A DNA stretch of 64,000 nucleotides, from positions 496,001-560,000 of the forward strand of contig JAHQIY010000032.1 of the NCBI GenBank assembly GCA_019054805.1, in the 5' to 3' direction. The DNA comes from Brachionus manjavacas. Its lineage: Eukaryota; Rotifera; Eurotatoria; Ploima; Brachionidae. The notes below the pieces were generated by a model. The model saw only the letters and a list, made by a program, of their open reading frames with translations. It was not told the origin of the DNA and made no database searches. Made by a program: the position numbers and the translations under genes. Position 1 is the stretch's first letter. Every line of letters starts with the position of its first letter. Positions 45,436-56,294 of this stretch are shown piece after piece.

Positions 45436-45924
45436 TTTTAAAAAGCTCAATTTTGTCAATTTTGCTTAATACTGATTCTTTGATTAATGAATTAATTGAC
45501 ACAATGAGAATTGAACAAAACAAACTGAGACGATGCTGCTTAAATTAAAAAAAATTGTTTCAGCTGAGTAAGTTACCGAAATTTTAAAATGTTTTGATAT
45601 TAAAATAAAATGTTGGGTACTTTAAACAAGCTCTTATTTTTTTGTTAATTATTTAGTATAAATAGACCTGATTTCATTAAATAAATTTAAAAAAATCTAG
45701 TAAAAATTAGTAAATAGTATTGTATTAGTACTGAGCTAATCTAGATTGTTTAACATGCTATTTTAATTGAATGCTAGTATGAAAAGATCCCCTATAATTC
45801 CCTTATATTTAGTACACAATAAACAAATAATGTTTTTTTGTCCATAAAAACTTTATAAAAATTTCTTAAAAAGTGTTGTGAAAAGTTATCCAAAGCCATT
45901 TCGACCATTTTCGGTGATTATTGC
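45436..45924. other. AT-rich spacer, 3' flank of the LRR gene
   Basis: No features were recognised; it includes the 3' UTR of the minus-strand LRR gene. Confidence 0.4.
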
Positions 45925-47595
45925 TCAGGATAGACACAAAATTTTAATCAATATGACAGATAGTATAAAATCAGCAATTATCAAGCAAGTCAAAATTATG
46001 TCTAAAATGCTTTTCTTGTTACTTGTGGCCATCATGAGCTGCTCAACTCTTTTGGCATGCAATTCACAATCTGTATTTTCGCTGTACTTGCATTCAGACT
46101 CGTTGTGTACGTAAGCAGACTGATCATAAAGAAGAACAGGATCCAATTGATTTCCTATTTGAAGCTGCTTCAAGCACTCGATTTCTTGCATGTCAAGTTG
46201 AGTTCCTCTCAGATCAATATAATTTATTTTTAAATTGTTCCAGCCATTCTGTCCTAAAAAGCAAAAAATTTCATCGTACACTTTCTTGAGGTGCTTGTTA
46301 TGGGACAAATCAAGTCTATTTATGAGCGGATTCCGCTGAGTGCTTTTTATTCCATTAAAATTCATGTAAAATGTGTCAAAATCGCTTGCTGATTGCCAAG
46401 TAAACGATATCAGTTCTATCGTTTTTACATGACACTTTATGACTGGTATCTTGGTCAATTTGTTGTAATCCAGATAGATGCTCAAATTGTCCAGGTCCTT
46501 GCTGGATTTCAGCACTAAATGCTCCAGTAAACGCATTTTGTTTAATCTCAGATCGAGAACATGAAGAGACAAAATTCGAAGTTCAAAATTTCTAACAGAG
46601 AAGAACCTGTTGTTGCTTAGGTCCAGTGAATGCATTTTGGGACAGCCGTCGAAAAAATTCGGATCTATGTATTGAATCAAATTACCACTTAGATTTATTT
46701 TTGTAATTCCCGCCGGATACATTGACACATCAGTTTTTTGTAGAAATTTTAAGTGGTTTTTACTCAAATTTAGCTCTGTCATGCGCTTAATTTTTCGGTA
46801 GGATGCATGTACGGCTAAGCTCGTATTGCTTTGGTCAAATACCAAATTTTCGGTTCTTGCTAGGTTGATCGCGCCCCAGCTTAAATTAAATCTTCGGTCA
46901 ATAAGAACTCGAGCGCCTTCCATGGTAAAATTAAAAGAATCTAGATAAACTACAGCTTTTTTGTTGACAAAATTGGGCCAAACTTCTGTATCAGTATTGG
47001 AAATGTTAATTGAGAGTTCTCTCTCAAAAGGATAAATTAAAAGATCCATTTTGTACAGCTTGTTGTTCGCTAGGCTCAAATTAAAGGTCCAGTCTTCTTT
47101 GAATTTATTTAAATTGAATATTAAATCAATTATTTTCAAGCGATTGCCACTCAAGTCCAGATAGCTAAGTGAATTCATGTGATAGAATAAATCGTAGTCT
47201 AACTTGTGGATCCTGTTGTGACTTAAATCAATGTAGACTAAGAAATGAGAAAGTTTGCAGGTCAAAGTTCTAATGCTATTGTTGGTAAGGATCAAGACTC
47301 TTAGATAGCTGTATTTACTTTCTCTGCAAATTTCTTTTTCTAGTTTTACTTCTTGGTTCGATTGAAGATAGAAAAAGCATTTAGAGAAATAGGTAAAAAA
47401 CGAATTTTCGCATACGGTTATACAGTTTTCGGAATCAGAAAACTGGAATTTCCAATCTTTTCCAACATTTCGATTCATGTATTCCCATTGGATTGGAAAT
47501 GCTTGCTCAAAAGAACTTTCATTCCATTTCTTGCCGGTAACTTGACTTGGCCATATCAAGATAAAAAATAGGAGCAAGTTTTCTTTTCGCGTCAT
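45925..47595 (-). CDS. leucine-rich-repeat single-pass membrane protein
   Basis: A complete single-exon frame of 556 codons. A signal peptide (MTRKENLLLFFILIWPSQVTG) is followed by an N-terminal Cys-containing cap. The ectodomain then has many irregular leucine-rich repeats, for example LVYIDLSHNRIHKL, LSYLDLSGNRLKIIDL, MTELNLSKNHLKFLQ, ITKINLSGNLIQYID and MHSLDLSNNRFFSV. The last repeat is followed by a Cys-containing cap (ECLKQLQIG, ESECKYSENTDCELH). One transmembrane helix (ILDIILTCLIIADFILSVILI) ends four residues before the C-terminus, so there is no signalling domain. This architecture suits a cell-surface recognition or adhesion protein that would need a partner to signal. The specific family is not identifiable by eye. 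Confidence 0.85.
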   Translation of the reverse strand: MTRKENLLLFFILIWPSQVTGKKWNESSFEQAFPIQWEYMNRNVGKDWKFQFSDSENCITVCENSFFTYFSKCFFYLQSNQEVKLEKEICRESKYSYLRVLILTNNSIRTLTCKLSHFLVYIDLSHNRIHKLDYDLFYHMNSLSYLDLSGNRLKIIDLIFNLNKFKEDWTFNLSLANNKLYKMDLLIYPFERELSINISNTDTEVWPNFVNKKAVVYLDSFNFTMEGARVLIDRRFNLSWGAINLARTENLVFDQSNTSLAVHASYRKIKRMTELNLSKNHLKFLQKTDVSMYPAGITKINLSGNLIQYIDPNFFDGCPKMHSLDLSNNRFFSVRNFELRILSLHVLDLRLNKMRLLEHLVLKSSKDLDNLSIYLDYNKLTKIPVIKCHVKTIELISFTWQSASDFDTFYMNFNGIKSTQRNPLINRLDLSHNKHLKKVYDEIFCFLGQNGWNNLKINYIDLRGTQLDMQEIECLKQLQIGNQLDPVLLYDQSAYVHNESECKYSENTDCELHAKRVEQLMMATSNKKSILDIILTCLIIADFILSVILIKILCLS

Positions 47596-47936
47596 TGTTT
47601 TACTAAGAAAAAAAGAGACAATTAACTTATTAACAAAAACAATTCATTTCTGTTTCTATGGGTCTTTTAAACCAAATTTGTCGCCAAAAAAAAACTCAAT
47701 TTTATTTTTTATTTTTCGCATTTTTATTTTACTCTAAATGTCTGTCTTGATTTTGTATTTGATTTAGCAAAATTTGTAGAAATAAAAGTTTATTTTTTAA
47801 TACACTTATTTGATACCAAAAATTTTTGGTATTATAAAAAATTTAATTTAAAATATTGCGATCCTGAAAGGGTTAACCTTTTACAAGCCATAGCAGTAAA
47901 TAATATTTATTTTTAAGCCATATATCCAGTTTAGTT
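47596..47936. other. spacer upstream of the LRR gene
   Basis: Presumptive promoter of the minus-strand LRR gene and AT-rich DNA up to the LINE fragment. No elements were recognised. Confidence 0.4.
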
Positions 47937-48960
47937 TTAAAAAAAATCTTTGGTTTTAGAATTAACTATTTCTTCAGACAGGCTATTCCAAATTTTAACC
48001 ACACGATTTGTCAGAAAATGATAACGATGCATTGACATCTTATCTAACCATGCATTTGTGTATTTTCTTAAATTGTATACTTGATTTGGAGAAAGGCTAA
48101 TTCCATTAATAAGTTTTACACTTTCATACCCATTAATGATTTTATAGATCTGAATTAATTCACCCCTCATTCTTCTTACTTTTAGGTCAGTTAACTCTAA
48201 CAACTCAAGTCTGTTGTCATATTCGTAGTTTCGAAAGAAAGGAATGATTCTTGTTGCTCTTTTCTGAACTTTTTCAAGTTGAACGATTTCTTTTTCTAAA
48301 TATTGGCACCAAGAGCTTAATGCAAACTCTAAGTGTGGTCGTACAAGCGGTGTAAATAGCATTCTCAAAGATCCTGTATTTAAATATCTGAAATTCTTTG
48401 CTATCATTCCTAGCATTCGGTTTGCACGATTTGTACAATACCAGACTTGGTTTGTCCATTTAAGGTCTTCCTGAATATAGAAACCTGAATCCTTTTCTAG
48501 ATCCGTTGTAGATAGTTTTATAGTTCCATATTTATTAAAAATCGTATAATCATATTTTGGATTTTTTGAACCAATATGCATTACAAGACATTTTTCGATC
48601 TTTAAATCAAGAAGCCAACTGAGAGACTAGCTTGAAATATGATCTATATCTTTTTGAAGTAAAATGTTGTCTTTTACATCTTAAACAATTGATAATATTT
48701 TGGTATCATCATCATATTTTTCACATTTATTTTTTGCAACAATTGAAAGATCATTAATTTATATCAAAAAAAGAAGCGGTCCTAAGACTGACCCTTGTGG
48801 GACTCCTCCAGTAACTTCAAACCATTTAGACATTGATGAACCTAAAAAAACTCTCTGCTAGCTATTTGAAAAAACATCCACTATCCAGTCAATTATTAAT
48901 CACAGGTTCTTTAATGACAAGGCACAAGCCTGTTGATCAAACTTGAAAATTAATTTGTGG
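47937..48960 (-). mobile_element. LINE reverse-transcriptase fragment with palm and thumb
   Basis: Reading leftwards: VFLGSSMSKWFEVTGGVPQG then SVLGPLLFLI (RT motif 4, about 48780-48850); KCEKYDDDTKILS, the catalytic box in which YADD has become YDDD; and then an open frame of 214 codons (47937-48581) with the post-catalytic region, including MLFTPLVRPHLEFALSSWCQ, KVQKRATRIIPFF and FLTNRVVKIWNSLSEE. Several stops interrupt the first half. It belongs to the same broad CR1/Jockey group as the other LINE debris here. Confidence 0.85.
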
Positions 48961-50322
48961 AAGAGTTTAAAGTAGCGGGCTACTTTTTGACCAGTTTGTA
49001 ACCGTTTAAATTTAAACTGGCGGTCTAAGAAACCGTCCTAATGTTTGCGGGCGGAATTAGAATTTAAATAATTTTTTTTTTTTAATAATTTATTAAGAAT
49101 AAATTTTTAAATATTTTACATAAAAGGACTTATTACCCGCGCTCACCACTTTTCTATTGCAACTTTTTGTGTGAATAGAAAAGTTGTTAACTTCATAAAA
49201 TTTCAAAACTGGAAAAGGTTATTAAAAAGATTTAGAATGATTTAGAAAGGAAAAATTTAAAAGTGAAAATTTAGCTGTTTTACGTCACTCACTTGGAAAT
49301 TCACTTAAAAATTGACAAAAGAGACTAATTTTTTGGAAAAACTAGAATTAACATTTAAATTATTTAAATTATTCATTTAAAAAAAAATTTTAAATTTTTT
49401 ACTATATTTAAAAAAAAATAAAATAAATTCTGAATAAAAGTCATGTTGATGGAAATCAAAAATTTTAATTTTTGAATAAGTCGGTGGAAATTACTACCCA
49501 GATCATGTATGAGCTAGAATCATTTTTATTTAAATTTCGCATTTTTTGTTTGACTTTGCCATTTCTCAAATTAAGTGATTGAAGGGTTCTAGAGATCTTA
49601 AATAGGATTACAACATTTTATTAGCTAAAAGATTACTGCTTTTACAATAGGCGCCAATTTTTGGAAAAAAAATCAATTTCTTATGAAAAATGATTTTTTT
49701 GTCAGAATTTCCAAGAAATGTTTTCGCTAAAATTGAGAAAAATAATTGCACCAACTCTTAAAGCATCAACGGTTAAGACCGTACAAAAAAAAATCAGAAA
49801 TAAAATGACTAGAAAGACTGATAAATGGATCTATTTATCCATTATTTAATACCTTGCCTATTAATTGTTTGTCAAAAGGCCTACATTCAATCATTTGTCT
49901 TACTCAACCTCGTACCCTTACACAAGGACCTAGTCAGACATTTTCGAAGAGAAAATAAAAATTCAGAAGATTACATTTTATTAGATTGAATTTACAAAAA
50001 AAATAATCTATAGCATAGAAACTAAACTTTTAATTTAGAACAAAAAAATTTTAACAATTATTTTAATAAATCAAAAATAAAAATTTGAAAACTAAATTTC
50101 TAAATTAAATTTAATTGCTTAAAATTGTATTTAAGATTATTTAGATACAGACTAATTCAAAAAATTGATATTTTAAGCTTGATTGAATAAAAAAAAATCT
50201 TTTAAATTTTTATTTTTTAAAATAAGATGGCTGATAAAGTTTAGAAGACTTCGAAACTACAAAAGTATTAATCATAACACTAAAAAAAAAAACTAAAAAA
50301 TATCTGAACTAATTCTTAAAAC
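48961..50322. other. intergenic DNA left of the NAXE gene
   Basis: Around 48968-49060 a GC-richer phrase contains short palindromes (gtagcgggctac; accgtttaaatttaaactgg), and 49150-49200 holds an inverted pair around aatagaaaagttg. These may be the worn end of a DNA element. The remainder is AT-rich, and the last 80 bp are the 3' UTR of the minus-strand gene. Confidence 0.35.
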
Positions 50323-53005
50323 TTAATCGACCACTTTTTCGTTGCTATCATGTTTCAATAAGACAAAAGGGTCGGTTCCGTGGTACTCTGGCAAATTAAG
50401 CTCATATTTTTCAGCCAAAGTCTCAGGCACAAACCGACCGCCAAGATAATGAAACTTGCCTTTAAAATATTTAGCGCACATCTTTGGAGCAGTGAGTGAA
50501 ATAAGAAATTCTGGTTGTAAACCATCAAGGTTTCCATGCTCCACATCCCAACCAGATGGAACGTCAATGCTAGCGATTGGAATTTTGGCAAGTTTTAGTT
50601 TTTCCAGTATGTCAATAAATGGAGCTCGAAGTTGACCTTAAATAGATTTAAAGTCATGACACATTGTCTTAAATTATTTTTTACCTGAAAAGCTAAAACC
50701 AAAGATGGCATCAACTATGATATTAAAATTAAAGTCAATTAGCTTGCTCTCTGTTGGCAAACAATCCAAGAAGGGAATATTCATTTTTTCACATTGTGTT
50801 ACCAAATGAGTAAAAATTCGCTTGTCTGTCCGTTTTGGGTAGAAAATTGTCGGCTTGTAACCCTTGAGTAAATAATTATGTCTATTAATTAAATTAATTG
50901 AATAAATTAATTTTTTATTAAATTTATTGCAAATTTTAATTTGGGAAAAAATGGATTATCTAAAACTTAACCTGCAGCTAGTTTAGAATGTTCAAATTCG
51001 ATTTAATCTTAATTTAATCTTAATTGATCAAATAAATTAAATTATTTATCTAAGCGAACTGATGATCCTTTAGGAAAAAATTCAAAAGAATATAAAAAAA
51101 GCCTCAATAAATTTTTAAAATTTTTTTTTAATTAATTTTTATCTGTATCGAGCTTCTTCAGATTATAAAAAGATGTAAAAGTTCTATTAGTTTAATTAAA
51201 TCTTATTGACGTTTTATTTTTTGTTTTTTGACCCATGAAAATATTTATTTTAAGTAAAAAAGTGCGAAATTTTTTTGAGCATTTTTAATCTTTAAATAAA
51301 AAATTAAAAAAAAAGGTAAATATTTTTTTTCAATTTTACTCATTTTCTCAGCGCCAATTTTATTCAGATGGAATTTTTTTAAAAGACACATTATTTGAAA
51401 TAAAATAAAAATTAAATAAATACAAATCGTCAAAATTTTTTCCATAATGAAGGTACCTTGTATTTTATAGATAATTTTCTATTGAACAAAATAAATTTGA
51501 AGAATTAATTTGATTTTTTTACATTTCCAAAAGCATCTAGGAAAATTAGTAAAATATGGATATTTAGAGTGCAATCATGGTTTCTGGAAAAGAAATCAAT
51601 TATTTAAACAAAATTCATTTAACCCAAGAAAAAACATTTAATTGAATTGAAACATTAAATTTGAAAGACAGTAATCAAAAACATTTGTACTTCATAACTG
51701 GTTGACGTCTCACCTTTCTCTGTATACAATCCTGTAACAATGTATTCGAAATTTTCTATCTATATTTGAATTTGTAACTATATTTTCTGAAAATTATTTT
51801 CTATTTATCTTTTTCTTTACCTGTAATGTTCTTTATAATCTTATGTAATATCTGTAATGTCTCTATAAATTCTTTTTTCTTAACCAGTTGTACCTTTATG
51901 CAATTACTCATCTCTTTTTAGTTGTTTATACTATTGTACCATTATTTAATTTATTTTTTATTTATTTCTAATTAATTACATATTTTTTGAATTACTTTAA
52001 ATCTACTTAACTCATCAATCTGTGTAATCTCTCGTATTCGTCTTGTACCTCAGTTTCGTCTCTGTAACTTTCATTGAAGTTCCTTAATTAATCTCTCGAT
52101 TTTTTTTATTATCATTATTATTATTATTTAATTGTTAGAGAGCTCTTTTTATTCTTCAATCTTGTGTAAATTTTATAAAGTAGCCAAAATATGTCTCAAA
52201 TAATTAGTTTCAAAATGAGTTTATACTAAATTAAAACATACAATCGTTGATATTTATGTGTAAATTTACTTGATAGAATTTAATTAATATAAATTGTCAG
52301 AGGAATACAAGAAATTGGTACTCGATAGCAGAAAAAATCTTCAGCCTTAAATCTCAAGTCAATTTATGAGTTTTTCAACAATAATAATTAACAACTTTGT
52401 TTATAAAATCAAATAAAAATAGATTGCAGCTTTTTTTTATATTTATATTCATAATTGTTAGCATTGCATTTAATTAAAAAATCCTAGATTTTTAATTTAC
52501 TTTTGACTTTGTTTAAAAATCTCTTGAAAATAATTTTTATAGCATACTTAGAGCTAATGGCATTTGAGGAGTGTCACAATTCTAATTAAAAACTTACAAA
52601 TAATTTAAGATGCCTGGCACAAACAAGACCATCGCCACCATTGTTTCCCGGTCCACAACAGATCAGAATTTTCATAGTCGAAGCATTTTTTGGATAGGCC
52701 TTGGAAATCAGTAGATAATGTGAAAAATTAGAAAAAAAAATACATTGGCAATGGCCGTTGCACAGCTGTATCCAGCAAGTTCCATCAGCTGATCCAAGCT
52801 AAATTTGTACTCGTTGAAAAGCTCTTCATCGATGCCCTGCGCTTCTTTTTGACTGAAAAAATTTTATTTTTTTAATTTTTAACAATTTTAAGAAACACTA
52901 AAACCTGATATGCTTTAGAACAGGACTGGTCAAACAGTCTTGACTGGCTGTCTTTTTAGACACTCGTTTAAATGATGCCCGAAAATTTGGGAAAAAGAGA
53001 GCCAT
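50323..53005 (-). CDS. NAXE: NAD(P)H-hydrate epimerase (AIBP/YjeF_N family)
   Basis: Five exons: 52905-53005, 52744-52852, 52598-52699, 50685-50862 and 50323-50636. They total 804 nt, 267 codons plus stop. The enzyme interconverts the R and S forms of damaged NAD(P)HX so that the partner dehydratase can repair it. Family hallmarks in order are [47 protein letters not shown] (cofactor-binding glycine loop), [29 protein letters not shown] and [15 protein letters not shown]. The N-terminus is basic and lacks acidic residues ([18 protein letters not shown]), consistent with mitochondrial import. Intron 3 (50863-52597) is 1.7 kb and carries a pyrimidine-rich repeat; the others are 38-48 nt. It is transcribed divergently from the gene at 53445. 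Confidence 0.92.
50863..52597. other. NAXE intron 3 with a pyrimidine-rich insert
   Basis: AT-rich intron. Between about 51710 and 52135 the plus strand is strikingly T/C-rich, with repeated words such as ctgtaatgt, ttgtacct and gtctctgtaac, and ends in (ATT)n at 52108-52130. This resembles the pyrimidine-rich 3' UTR and repeat tail of a LINE whose coding part is missing. No exon was detected in the intron. Confidence 0.45.
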
Positions 53006-53320
53006 TTTTTTCTTCTATCTAAAATCTCAACTAGTTGTTTATTAAAGCTTGAATTTAAATATGCAGAAGGAAAAAAAAACCCTAAAAATATGCTATTAAT
53101 TTATAATGAATACTAACTTGAGATATTTCATTTTGTTGATGTAACGAGTTGGCGATGAGCTCATTGAAAACGACGATAAGTGATTATTGATTTCTTTAGT
53201 AAAAAAGCTTTAAATTTAATTATTTGCTTGGTTGAAATTTTGATTAAAGCTTTTAACATTTGGAATAAATGTCAATAGCTTTTCATACTTTTTATTTGAT
53301 AAACAAGTCTTTGAAAAAGC

Positions 53321-53425
53321 ATGTTTCCTTTAAATGAGAAAATTAGTGTGCTCGATTTGGCGCAAGGATTAATTGGGCTCTTGGATACAAGGCGTATTCA
53401 AAAAATATTCTATCTCCAAGCTTAA
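53321..53425 (+). CDS. 34-codon upstream open frame
   Basis: It starts with the ATG at 53321 (MFPLNEKISVLDLAQGLIGL) and ends with TAA at 53423-53425, 20 bp before the next gene's ATG. The composition looks genuinely coding. It may be a regulatory upstream ORF, or the true N-terminus of the following protein separated by a frameshift. A 50-nt intron with gt..ag ends (53391-53443) was tried but puts the downstream exon out of frame. Confidence 0.35.
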   Translation: MFPLNEKISVLDLAQGLIGLLDTRRIQKIFYLQA

Positions 53426-53444
53426 ATATTTATTGACAACTAGA

Positions 53445-53978
53445 ATGGATGTGCTATGTAGCAATTTGTGCTTTATTCAGCCAAAGTACTACAACAAGGA
53501 CTATGTGGAAATAGGCTCTCGGTTCAAGCTGGATATAGAGACCCTGCTTAGAGCGTCGCCGGACGAAGATGCCCAATTTTTGCGCTTTTTGCTCCGCTTT
53601 TTTGAAATACTTGAGACCGACCCTGGTCTTAGGTCCAACTTGCTACGCTTCCGCAATGAACTGGAAATGTACAAAAGCAACCAGGAGCTAAGTGAAACTC
53701 GTCAACGCTTGATCGAGCTGAGCATACAAACCGCGAGCCTAGTCCATTACGGAACCCTATACTGCACCTCGAAAAACAAATTTGAAAGCAAATGCAATGG
53801 GCTCAAGGAGGAGTTTCAGGCGTTTAAGGACTGGTTAAAGACAAACAGGACAACACTTAAATTGAACACAGTTGAAAAATTCTATGTCAGTTACCTGTAC
53901 AAGATTCCCAAGTTAATGAAGGTCAAACGCGGGTTCAAAAAAGTTGATAAGAATCGCGCTAGTCTAAACTCGCAATAG
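53445..53978 (+). CDS. 177-aa conserved-looking helical protein, function unknown
   Basis: The frame is open from 53373, but the first ATG in it is at 53445, giving 177 residues. The composition is that of a real soluble protein, rich in Lys, Glu, Leu and Arg. It has predicted helices such as DAQFLRFLLRFFEILETD and ETRQRLIELSIQTASLV, and a strongly basic C-terminus (KLMKVKRGFKKVDKNRA). No signal peptide, membrane segment or known motif is visible. GC content is higher than the flanks. It shares a 440-bp intergenic region (315 bp if the upstream frame counts) with the divergent NAXE gene, suggesting a bidirectional promoter. Which start is used is uncertain because of the overlapping upstream frame. 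Confidence 0.65.
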   Translation: MDVLCSNLCFIQPKYYNKDYVEIGSRFKLDIETLLRASPDEDAQFLRFLLRFFEILETDPGLRSNLLRFRNELEMYKSNQELSETRQRLIELSIQTASLVHYGTLYCTSKNKFESKCNGLKEEFQAFKDWLKTNRTTLKLNTVEKFYVSYLYKIPKLMKVKRGFKKVDKNRASLNSQ

Positions 53979-55306
53979 TTTTTAAAAATTCAAAAATTTT
54001 TAGATAAATTTTAATTTATAATTTTTTAAAAAATATTTTGGCTTAATCTATAAATAAAATGTGCATAATTTCCACTTTTTTGATCAAATAATTTTAATCC
54101 ATGGAAAAAGTTCTGAAAGTCAAAAATTTTTACATTTTATAAAATTGTTTCACACAGAGTGGTTCATTTCTCAGGGTCTCAGAAAGTTAACTCGGCAAAT
54201 ATCGAATTAACCATAAAATTTTGAGAACAGATCTTTTTAATTACCAAATTCCAAATATCTAACAAAAATTAACAATACTTGAAAAGTTTCTTTTTCTGCT
54301 TAAAAAATTGAGCTAAAAAATAATTTATGATTATTTATTATTTAATTTCGTTTTTTGTTTCATTTAGAATCAAAAATCAAAAATTTTTAATCTAGAATTT
54401 TTAGTTATCACTTTAGCCTGATAAATCATAATTATTGTATGTATATTTATAGCCGCTCAAGAATTTTAATTGAAAAACTTTTTCAAAGAATTTGTTTATT
54501 TTTAAATAACAGATGCATTGTGGAGTATTAATTAATAATTACGTAGTAGTAATTAGTTTAGACATTTAGTTACTTTGATTTTCCATAGAGGAATTAAAAA
54601 ATTCCAAGAATAAGATAATTCTTAATTCACAGTTCTTAATTTTGCAGTTTTTGAAAAATATGTTTTGAAAAAATAATATAAATTTTTTTTTGGTCTTTTG
54701 ATCTTTTATTTTATTTTTATTCTTAAATTTTTTATATTTCTATTTTGATTTCTTATTTTTGTGAACTTTAATTTTTCCTCTCCACAATGGAGATTAATTT
54801 TGATACAAATAAACAAATAAATATAGATTAAAAAATTAAATTTGCTCAATTGATAAAAAAATTACTTAATTTTTGTAAAAAATATTAAAGCCAATATTAT
54901 TTTATGAGAACAAAAAGTTCTTATTTTTTTCAAATAGAATTATTTTTGGAAAACCCAATTTTCTAATTAAAAATCCAATACCCCAATAGTAATATGTTTT
55001 TATTTAAAAAACGATATGAAATTTTTTGGCCAGATCATTATAAAAATTATCTTTTTAGAGGTTCAAATAAAACATCAATATAAAAAAATTTCATGATATT
55101 CTGGAGAATTTAAAAAAAGGAAGAGTGAAAAAAAATTTAAATTAAAATTTAAAAGACTTCTTATTAATAACTTTTAAAAGTTATTAGTTTTTGTTTAATT
55201 TTTTTTTATGTTCTAGATCTTAATTTTTGAATTAAGAAGAAAAATCGTAATGATCACTAAAATACAAAAGTAAATGAACATTTAGTTAAAAAAATAATTT
55301 TAAAAA
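53979..55306. other. AT-rich intergenic DNA with a LINE-type 3' end
   Basis: No gene was recognised. A retrotransposon-like terminus at 54690-54835 is listed separately. The right edge contains the left target duplication of the third MULE. Confidence 0.5.
54690..54835 (+). repeat. LINE-type 3' end: stem-loop plus AAATA tail
   Basis: A pyrimidine-rich stretch (tcttttgatcttttatttta and similar) leads into the hairpin TCTCCACAATGGAGA (54779-54793). This is followed by TTAATTTTGATACAAATAAA and further AAATA repeats. The order T-rich tract, hairpin, short AT linker and AATAA tail is the same as at 61750-61885. Confidence 0.5.
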
Positions 55307-56284
55307 GGCTTAGTTTTTCGTTAGGAGATAATTATTTTTTTTAGTGTATAATTTCATTTATAAAAAGGAGATAAAAATATGTGGAAAAATTATTTTTGTA
55401 GGAGATAAATATAAACTAAAATTGATAATTATTTTCAAATGTAGATAATTAATTTGTGAAGTAGATATTTATCATTTAAGGTTACAATCGTGTCAAATTG
55501 AGAAAGCGAATAGTCAAGGATACACAGTTCTACATGTGTACAAATTCCCAATCAACGTCCGATATTACAAAGGCTCAGTGTAAAGAGTTTTGGACAAAAT
55601 AGACGGTTGGCAAGATTTTTACGAGTTGGTGGAATGGAGTAGTAAATTCATTGCAGTTAAAATCGATTCTGAGAATTGGGAATCGTGCGCTTGTTCATGT
55701 CATTATTGGCAAAAAAATTTCAAATGTAAGCACACAATCGGAATTTCGCACCTTTTAAACCTGAACAAATTTACGGGTTTATACTTAGCAATCGAATGTA
55801 ATGCAAAATGAGGTTTAAAAAAAGGCAAGATCAGCATTAGTAAGAAATTCAATTGTTCCGATTAACAGGCAATCTAAATCAACACGAAGTTCTACAAGAG
55901 GTTGCAAGAACGATTCAAAATGTAAATAACTCAATCGTTAATGTTTCTAATCAAAATCCACTTGTTTTGGCTTCAAGTTCAGTAGCAGTTCAAGATCAAG
56001 TCGAAAATAATATTCAAGTTTCTGAGAAACGTAAACGCAGAAGACCAAAAAAATCAAGCAATGAAACGAGAAATTGTCAAAAAGAGTAAGAAAATAAGTG
56101 TTAATTACTTTATTTGTATTTTTTTTTGTTTTTTATTTTTTTATTTTTTAATTAATTATCTCCTCTAAAAAAATAAATATATTCTGCAAAAATGTTTATA
56201 TATTTTTATTTATTTTTTATCTACTTTTAATGAATTAAATTATACACTAAATAAAATAATAATCTCCTAACAAAAAACATATTC
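55307..56284 (+). mobile_element. Mutator-like (MULE) element, family 3
   Basis: A 10-bp direct repeat, attttaaaaa, flanks it at 55297-55306 and 56285-56294. The left end reads GGCTTAGTTTTTCGTTAGGA; the right end is inverted (rc GAATATGTTTTTTGTTAGGA). Both share the following block (GAGATWATTATTTT, then TTTAGTGTATAATTT). The motif ggagataa recurs along each TIR, direct within and inverted between the two. The interior encodes the C-terminal part of a MULE transposase with a SWIM finger and a basic AT-hook-like tail. It has the same architecture as the element at 27833. Confidence 0.85.
55540..56089 (+). pseudogene. C-terminal remnant of a MULE transposase (SWIM finger)
   Basis: Pieces in order are SDITKAQCKEFWTK, then (after a frameshift) IDGWQDFYELVEWSSKFIA, the SWIM zinc finger CACSCHYWQKNFKCKH (C-x-C-xn-C-x-H), a stop, and finally an Asn/Gln-rich segment ending in the basic tail SEKRKRRRPKKSS. 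At least three frame breaks are present. Each segment parallels the order seen in the minus-strand remnant at 28067-28570, including ITK-x-x-C before the finger. The DDE catalytic core is absent. Confidence 0.75.
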
Positions 56285-56294
56285 ATTTTAAAAA

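Noticed and set aside
53391..53443. 50-nt intron joining the upstream frame at 53321 to the 177-aa protein
   Set aside because: The gt..ag ends and length fit, but the join puts the downstream exon in the wrong frame with an early stop.
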